Program-made: the position numbers and the translations under genes | NCBI RefSeq assembly: GCF_015074785.1 | Contig: NZ_CP042464.1 | Location: 3,039,001-3,103,000, forward strand | Reading direction: 5' to 3' | Length of the DNA stretch: 64,000 nt | DNA from: Segatella copri | GTDB taxonomy: Bacteria > Bacteroidota > Bacteroidia > Bacteroidales > Bacteroidaceae | In this document: piece after piece, positions 59,580-64,000 of the stretch | How the letters are laid out: every line of letters begins with the position of its first letter | Numbering within the stretch: the first letter of the stretch is position 1 | Notes under the pieces: generated by a model | What the model saw: only the letters and a program-made list of their open reading frames with translations | What the model was told of the DNA's origin: nothing | Databases searched by the model: none

Positions 59580-61865
59580 ATGGATAGTATGGGATTAACC
59601 CGATATATGAGTGTTCTGATGGACGATGCCATGAAGCAAGCCCGGTTCTTCGATCACGAGTTCGTGATGCCTGAGCACATGCTGCTGGCGTTGCTCAGGC
59701 AGTATGCATTCTGTCAGGCGCTGCAGGAAGAAGGCGTAGACAGCCTCAAGATGCACGAAGACTTGGTGGGATGGCTCGCCAAGCAGGAGCGTGTGCCTGA
59801 AACCATCAAGTATCTGCCAGAGCCGTCATCGCTATTCAAGACCATGTTTGGAACAGCGTGCGCCCTGGCTGCTGCAGCCGACAGACAGCTTGTGAATGTA
59901 CCCCATTTTGTGCAGGCGATGTTTGGCTTGCAGAATTCAGAAGCCGCCTTCCTGCTGTGCAAGAATGTGGGCGACCGGCAGGGCGAGTTCCTGGCGAGCG
60001 TTGACAGTTATTATCCTATTGGAGAAGATACTGGAGAGGCTGGCATGGGCATGGGAGCAGACTTTGATGATGACGATTATGCCAACGAGTATGACGACGA
60101 CGAGGAAGAAGGCAGAAGACAGGTTGTACAGGATTGGCATCAGCTGGTTACCTGTATTTCTGACAAGGTAGAAGAGCACAATCCGCTCATCGGAAGAGAA
60201 CAGGAACTGGACAGAACCATCCAGGTGCTCTGCCGTGCCGAGAAGAACAATCCGCTCCACATCGGAGAAGCCGGAGTCGGCAAGACTGCTCTGGTCTATG
60301 GTCTTGCCAAACTCATCAACGAAAACCTGGTTCCTGAACGCCTCAAGGGGGCTCGCATCTACGGCATGGATATGGGACAGATGCTTGCCGGTGCCCAATA
60401 TCGCGGCGACTTCGAGAAACGCATCAAGATGGTGATGGAGGGAGCCGTGAAGGAAGGCAATACCATTATCTACATCGATGAGATTCATAATATGATAGGT
60501 GCCGGTCGTGGCTCAGATGGCGGACCTGATGCATCCAATATGCTGAAGCAATATCTGGAGGCAGGCGATATCCGTTTCATCGGCTCTACCACCTACGAGG
60601 AATATAACCGTTACATGGCTCAGAGCAAGGGCATCGTGCGCCGGTTCCAGCAGATAGATATCAAGGAACCTACCGAGGAGGAGGCTATCAAGATATTGGA
60701 GGGCTTGCAGTATAAATACAATAAGTTCCACAATGTAACCTATCGCAAGGACGCCCTGGAATATGCCGTGCGTGCCAGCGCCAAATATATCAGCAACCGC
60801 TGTCTGCCAGACAAGGCCATCGACCTGATGGATGAGGCGGGTGCTTATCTGGAGGTGCATCCGGTAGAATCTCGCCAGCGCTCTTACGTTACCAAGTCTA
60901 TCATCCAGCAGATTCTGCTTAAAGTCTGCAAGATTGATGCGGCTGCGATGAAAGATGAGAATAACGATGCTCTGGCTACGCTCCGCCAGCGCATACTCGA
61001 CAAGATTTACGGTCAGGACAAGGCTGTAGACAAGGTGGTTGAGGCTGTGATGATGGCAAAGGCGGGATTGACAGATGATGACAAACCATTGGCTTCGCTC
61101 CTCTTCGTGGGACCTACCGGAGTAGGAAAAACCGAGGTGGCACGACAGTTGGCCAAGGAACTCGGCATCGAACTGGTACGCTTCGATATGAGTGAATATA
61201 CCGAGAAGCATACCGTGGCTAAGCTCATCGGTTCTCCAGCCGGATATGTGGGTTATGAAGATGGCGGTCTCCTGACCGATGCCATCCGCAAGACGCCAAA
61301 CTGTGTACTCCTGCTCGATGAGATAGAGAAGGCGCATAGCGATATCTACAACATCCTGCTCCAGGTAATGGACTATGCCCGTCTGACTGATAACAAGGGT
61401 CAGAAGGCTGATTTCCGTAACGTGATTCTCATCATGACCTCAAATGCCGGAGCACAATATGCTTCACGGGCTAGCGTAGGTTTCAATGGAAACGTAAGTC
61501 GTGGCGAAGCAATGCTGGCACAGGTGAAGAAGACTTTCAAGCCTGAGTTTATCAACCGACTTTCCGACATGGTGGTGTTCAACGATATGGATAAGCACAT
61601 GGCAGAGCTGATTCTTGCCAAGAAACTTCGTCAACTCGATGCGAAACTGGCAGCAAAGGGAGTTACCGTAACGTTAACCGATGCTGCGCGTGAACAGTTG
61701 CTGAAATGGGGCTTTACCAAGGAATATGGTGCTCGCGAGATGGACCGTGTCATCGGTAACCGCCTGAAACCGATCCTGATGAAGGCGCTGCTCTTCGGCA
61801 AACTCAAGAAGGGTGGCAAGGCGCATGTCGACTTTGACGGAAAGGAACTGGTGATTAATTATTAG
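59580..61865 (+). CDS. clpA: ClpA, AAA+ unfoldase of ClpAP
   Basis: A 761-residue Hsp100 unfoldase that feeds substrates to ClpP. It has the N-terminal Clp repeat domain (about 1-145), an unusually acidic linker (about 155-185, with DFDDDDYANEYDDDEEE), D1 with Walker A GEAGVGKT (about 231-238; Ala where Pro is common) and Walker B IIYIDEIHNM, and D2 with GPTGVGKT (about 513-520) and VLLLDEIEKAH. A VGF motif (about 640) is the probable ClpP-docking loop. The adaptor gene clpS is 60 nt upstream and aat 43 nt downstream. Confidence 0.95.
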   Translation: MDSMGLTRYMSVLMDDAMKQARFFDHEFVMPEHMLLALLRQYAFCQALQEEGVDSLKMHEDLVGWLAKQERVPETIKYLPEPSSLFKTMFGTACALAAAADRQLVNVPHFVQAMFGLQNSEAAFLLCKNVGDRQGEFLASVDSYYPIGEDTGEAGMGMGADFDDDDYANEYDDDEEEGRRQVVQDWHQLVTCISDKVEEHNPLIGREQELDRTIQVLCRAEKNNPLHIGEAGVGKTALVYGLAKLINENLVPERLKGARIYGMDMGQMLAGAQYRGDFEKRIKMVMEGAVKEGNTIIYIDEIHNMIGAGRGSDGGPDASNMLKQYLEAGDIRFIGSTTYEEYNRYMAQSKGIVRRFQQIDIKEPTEEEAIKILEGLQYKYNKFHNVTYRKDALEYAVRASAKYISNRCLPDKAIDLMDEAGAYLEVHPVESRQRSYVTKSIIQQILLKVCKIDAAAMKDENNDALATLRQRILDKIYGQDKAVDKVVEAVMMAKAGLTDDDKPLASLLFVGPTGVGKTEVARQLAKELGIELVRFDMSEYTEKHTVAKLIGSPAGYVGYEDGGLLTDAIRKTPNCVLLLDEIEKAHSDIYNILLQVMDYARLTDNKGQKADFRNVILIMTSNAGAQYASRASVGFNGNVSRGEAMLAQVKKTFKPEFINRLSDMVVFNDMDKHMAELILAKKLRQLDAKLAAKGVTVTLTDAAREQLLKWGFTKEYGAREMDRVIGNRLKPILMKALLFGKLKKGGKAHVDFDGKELVINY

Positions 61866-61908
61866 AATGAAAGTCTAGTCAAGAATATTCTTGATAAAAG
61901 ATAAGCGT

Positions 61909-62574
61909 ATGATATTACAGATAGATGATACTGCGGACGAGATTTACTTTCCCGATCCGCATTATGGCGATGAGGATGGATGCTTTGCGATTGGTGGCGA
62001 TTTGAGTATCGACCGCCTGTTGCTGGCTTATAGCAATGGCATCTTTCCCTGGTATAGTTTCCGTGACCAGCCTGAAATACTCTGGTTCTGTCCGATGAAA
62101 CGTTTCGTCATCTTCCCTGATGAAATCCACATCAGTCATTCCATGCGTACCCTGATGAGAAAGAACCGATACAGCGTAGGAATCAACGAAGATTTCGATG
62201 GCGTGATACGGGGATGCAGCAAGACCAACGGACGGTATTGGGAAGATGGCGCATGGCTGGGCGAGAACATCATCCAGGCATTTACTGCTCTCCATAAGCA
62301 GGGCTTTGCGGTGAGCGTAGAGGTATGGGATAATGAAACCGATGAACTGGTGGGGGGACTTTATGGTGTCACCATCGGCAAGGTTTTTATAGGAGAAAGC
62401 ATGTTCTCCAGGGTTCCGTCAGCTTCTAAGATTGCCCTCATCTTCCTTGCCAGATACTTGCAGGAGCACGGTGGCAAGATGATAGATTGTCAGTTGGAGA
62501 CTCCTCATCTCAAATCGATGGGTGGCAGATATATTTCTTACGAGGAATATATGAAGATTATGAACGAAGAATAA
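61909..62574 (+). CDS. aat: Leucyl/phenylalanyl-tRNA-protein transferase
   Basis: A 221-residue GNAT-fold enzyme that adds Leu or Phe from aminoacyl-tRNA to N-terminal Lys/Arg, creating N-degrons for ClpS. Family motifs: FPDPHYGDEDGCFAIGGDLS (N-terminal block), SNGIFPWY, LWFCPMKRFV, GLYGVTIGKVFIGESMFSR and DCQLETPHLKSMGGR. I chose ATG at 61909 over the upstream TTG. Last gene of the clpS-clpA-aat set; a terminator follows right after the stop. Confidence 0.96.
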   Translation: MILQIDDTADEIYFPDPHYGDEDGCFAIGGDLSIDRLLLAYSNGIFPWYSFRDQPEILWFCPMKRFVIFPDEIHISHSMRTLMRKNRYSVGINEDFDGVIRGCSKTNGRYWEDGAWLGENIIQAFTALHKQGFAVSVEVWDNETDELVGGLYGVTIGKVFIGESMFSRVPSASKIALIFLARYLQEHGGKMIDCQLETPHLKSMGGRYISYEEYMKIMNEE

Positions 62575-62575
62575 G

Positions 62576-62611
62576 AGATGTTCTTCTCGGAATAGAAGAA
62601 CATCTTCTTTT
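62576..62611 (+). terminator. Terminator after aat
   Basis: AGATGTTCTTCT (62576-62587) pairs with AGAAGAACATCT (62594-62605), then TCTTTTG. Confidence 0.92.
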
Positions 62612-62622
62612 GAATAAAAAAT

Positions 62623-62658
62623 AAAGGCTAGGTTCCCGGAATCGTGAACCTAGCCTTT
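62623..62658 (-). terminator. Terminator of the phosphatase gene
   Basis: AAAGGCTAGGTTC (62623-62635) pairs with GAACCTAGCCTTT (62646-62658), just past the stop codon of the minus-strand phosphatase. Confidence 0.9.
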
Positions 62659-62684
62659 GTTATTATCTGTCTTTTTGCTTTTTA

Positions 62685-64000
62685 TTAGAATATCGGTGTG
62701 CCGATGCAGCCGTTAGGTGCCTGAATATGCAGCATCGCACAAACGGTAGCGGCAATATCTGTCATATAGTGAGGTTGGGCACTCTCGCCGTGCTGGATGC
62801 CCCAACCCATAAACAGACAAGGAATATGGATATCGTATGGATTCCATGCTCCGTGGGTAGTTCCCTTGCTGCTGTAATAATCGTAGTGACCTGGTTTCAG
62901 TACAATCTGAACACCTCCGCTGCGCTCGCGGTTATAACCGTTAATGGCGCGGAACTTCAGCTCTTCAGGGATGCTCTCGATAGAGGTCTTCTCCATGTCG
63001 AAGGCATAGTGCACGTCCTTGTCTTTCTTCAGTCTGTCTACTACCACCTGCTTGATGGCTGCGTAATCCAGACCGAGTTCCTCGATGATGTCTGTATTGA
63101 AGAATACCTGATAGTTCATAATGGTCTTTACTAGGTCCTTGTCGGTGTTGAACTTTGTCTTCAGACTCTTGTTCAATTCATCTACCAGTCCCTTCTTGTT
63201 CCAGATGCCGGCAGGGATTCGTTGATCCTGCAGGAAGGTAGCGTTGTTCACGCCTCCATGGTCGGCGGTGAGGAAGGTGAGATAATTTCCCTTGCCCACG
63301 GTCTGGTCGAGATAAGCGAAGAAATCTGCCAAAGCCTTATCTAATCTGAGATAGCAATCCTCTGTTTCGATAGCGTTTACGCCCACCTGATGACCGATGT
63401 AATCGGTGCTTGAGCAGCTGATGGTCAGCAAATCAGTATCTGTGTTTCTACCCAGATTTTCTCCCTCAATGGCAGCCTTGGCAATATCGAAAGTCAGGTT
63501 GCAGCCGAATGGGGTACTGCGGAGAATCTTGTAACCATGCTTTTTATATAAGGTAGGTAGATCGAGTGGCAATACTGCCTTTTCGCCTTCAACAATTCCA
63601 TTCTCGTAGTTGTTGTCATCGCTGGTGCTCTCCTTATAGGAATCGATAGGGTAGAGCGTCTCCCATTTCTTGGAAAGATACTTGTTTGGGAGTTTCTGCT
63701 TGTTGAACTTGTTCACCCACTCAGGCAACTTATCCATATAGAAAGTACTGGTGATGAACTTGCCCGACTTGTCATCAAACCAGAAAGCGCCATTGGCGTG
63801 ATGGCCCGCAGGGAGGATGGATGTTCTGTCTTTCAAGGCTACACCAATCACCTTAGAGCGGTTGTTGGTAGCCAGACGGAGTTCATCGCCGATGGTGGTT
63901 ACCCACAAATTGCGAGGCGACATCTTGCCAGCCTTGCTGTCAGAACCTACCGGGTTGACGGTATCGTCGGCAGTACAATACACTACCTTTCCATCTTTCA
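62685..64000 (-). CDS. PafA-like alkaline phosphatase family protein, 5' truncated
   Basis: The frame is open to the end of the window, so the N-terminal part (signal peptide and the nucleophile Thr/Ser) is missing; the GTG at 63983 is not the start. The visible about 437 residues match the PafA/NPP-type phosphatases of Bacteroidetes: RSKVIGVALKDRTSILPAGHHANGAFWF, and metal-binding residues in STDYIGHQVG (Asp, His), LTADHGG (Asp-His) and KGTTHGAWNPYDIHIP (His). It probably releases phosphate from organic esters in the periplasm. Convergent with aat. Confidence 0.88.
   Translation of the reverse strand, partial: KDGKVVYCTADDTVNPVGSDSKAGKMSPRNLWVTTIGDELRLATNNRSKVIGVALKDRTSILPAGHHANGAFWFDDKSGKFITSTFYMDKLPEWVNKFNKQKLPNKYLSKKWETLYPIDSYKESTSDDNNYENGIVEGEKAVLPLDLPTLYKKHGYKILRSTPFGCNLTFDIAKAAIEGENLGRNTDTDLLTISCSSTDYIGHQVGVNAIETEDCYLRLDKALADFFAYLDQTVGKGNYLTFLTADHGGVNNATFLQDQRIPAGIWNKKGLVDELNKSLKTKFNTDKDLVKTIMNYQVFFNTDIIEELGLDYAAIKQVVVDRLKKDKDVHYAFDMEKTSIESIPEELKFRAINGYNRERSGGVQIVLKPGHYDYYSSKGTTHGAWNPYDIHIPCLFMGWGIQHGESAQPHYMTDIAATVCAMLHIQAPNGCIGTPIF

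Overview
The window looks like a chromosomal segment of a Bacteroidales bacterium, most likely Prevotella/Segatella (inferred from gene content, not from an rRNA marker). Supporting signs are the TAnnTTTG-type -7 promoter boxes in front of many genes, the near absence of Shine-Dalgarno motifs, and typically Bacteroidetes proteins: DUF2851, DUF3843, S46 dipeptidyl-peptidase, PafA-like phosphatase, BspA-type leucine-rich repeats and DUF3987 primase-like proteins. No rRNA, tRNA or CRISPR array was recognised.

Layout. 1-1890: AT-rich pair of a 5'-truncated aerolysin-fold pore-forming protein and a lipoprotein. 1941-5182: BASS transporter, then ruvB-coaD-ybeY. 5395-6739: first IS110 element. 6793-11111 (minus): dusB, dprA, DUF2851 and a hot-dog thioesterase. 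11352-14732: dapB-lepB-degenerate lepB paralogue-wbqC. 14853-23200: accessory stretch with a Fic protein, a structured leader plus large LRR protein, a DUF4143 ATPase, an IS4 transposase and repeat arrays. 23294-29022: HIRAN and DUF3987 proteins, then a second, apparently identical IS110. 29255-29554: two tiny hydrophobic peptides behind a palindromic promoter. 29934-49517: mostly housekeeping genes (M16 peptidase, sugar kinase, flavodiiron protein, LOG, esterase, DEAD helicase, GH2, DPP7) interleaved with two more ATPases and a second Fic protein. 49529-54778: fourth ATPase, flippase, four-helix-bundle (S23/IVP) protein and fused SpmA-SpmB. 55133-64000: CDF transporter, TonB receptor, flavin reductase, clpS-clpA-aat (N-degron pathway) and the C-terminal part of a PafA-like phosphatase.

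The most unusual feature is a family of 7-8-nt tandem-repeat arrays. They often start at the stop codon of one gene and run to just before (once into) the start codon of the next. In three places, two such arrays in inverted orientation fill a stop-to-start gap between co-directional genes. In one of these the loop holds a four-helix-bundle protein gene, the family found in 23S rRNA intervening sequences. Another array lies in frame inside an M16 peptidase gene. I propose that this is one family of dispersed inverted-arm elements, with the four-helix-bundle gene as the complete form.

A second system is a set of four AAA ATPases (three DUF4143, one DUF234). Each has its own palindromes or direct repeats between promoter and start codon (22-bp or 33-bp periods in two), and two of them are bracketed by near-identical direct repeats. 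Other notable points: both IS110 copies sit in the same GCCCTG/AAGGGC palindrome, the second LepB has lost both catalytic residues, a Fic gene has an 11-bp tandem repeat that could switch its reading frame, and two intergenic arrays drift in sequence at a 22-23-bp period.
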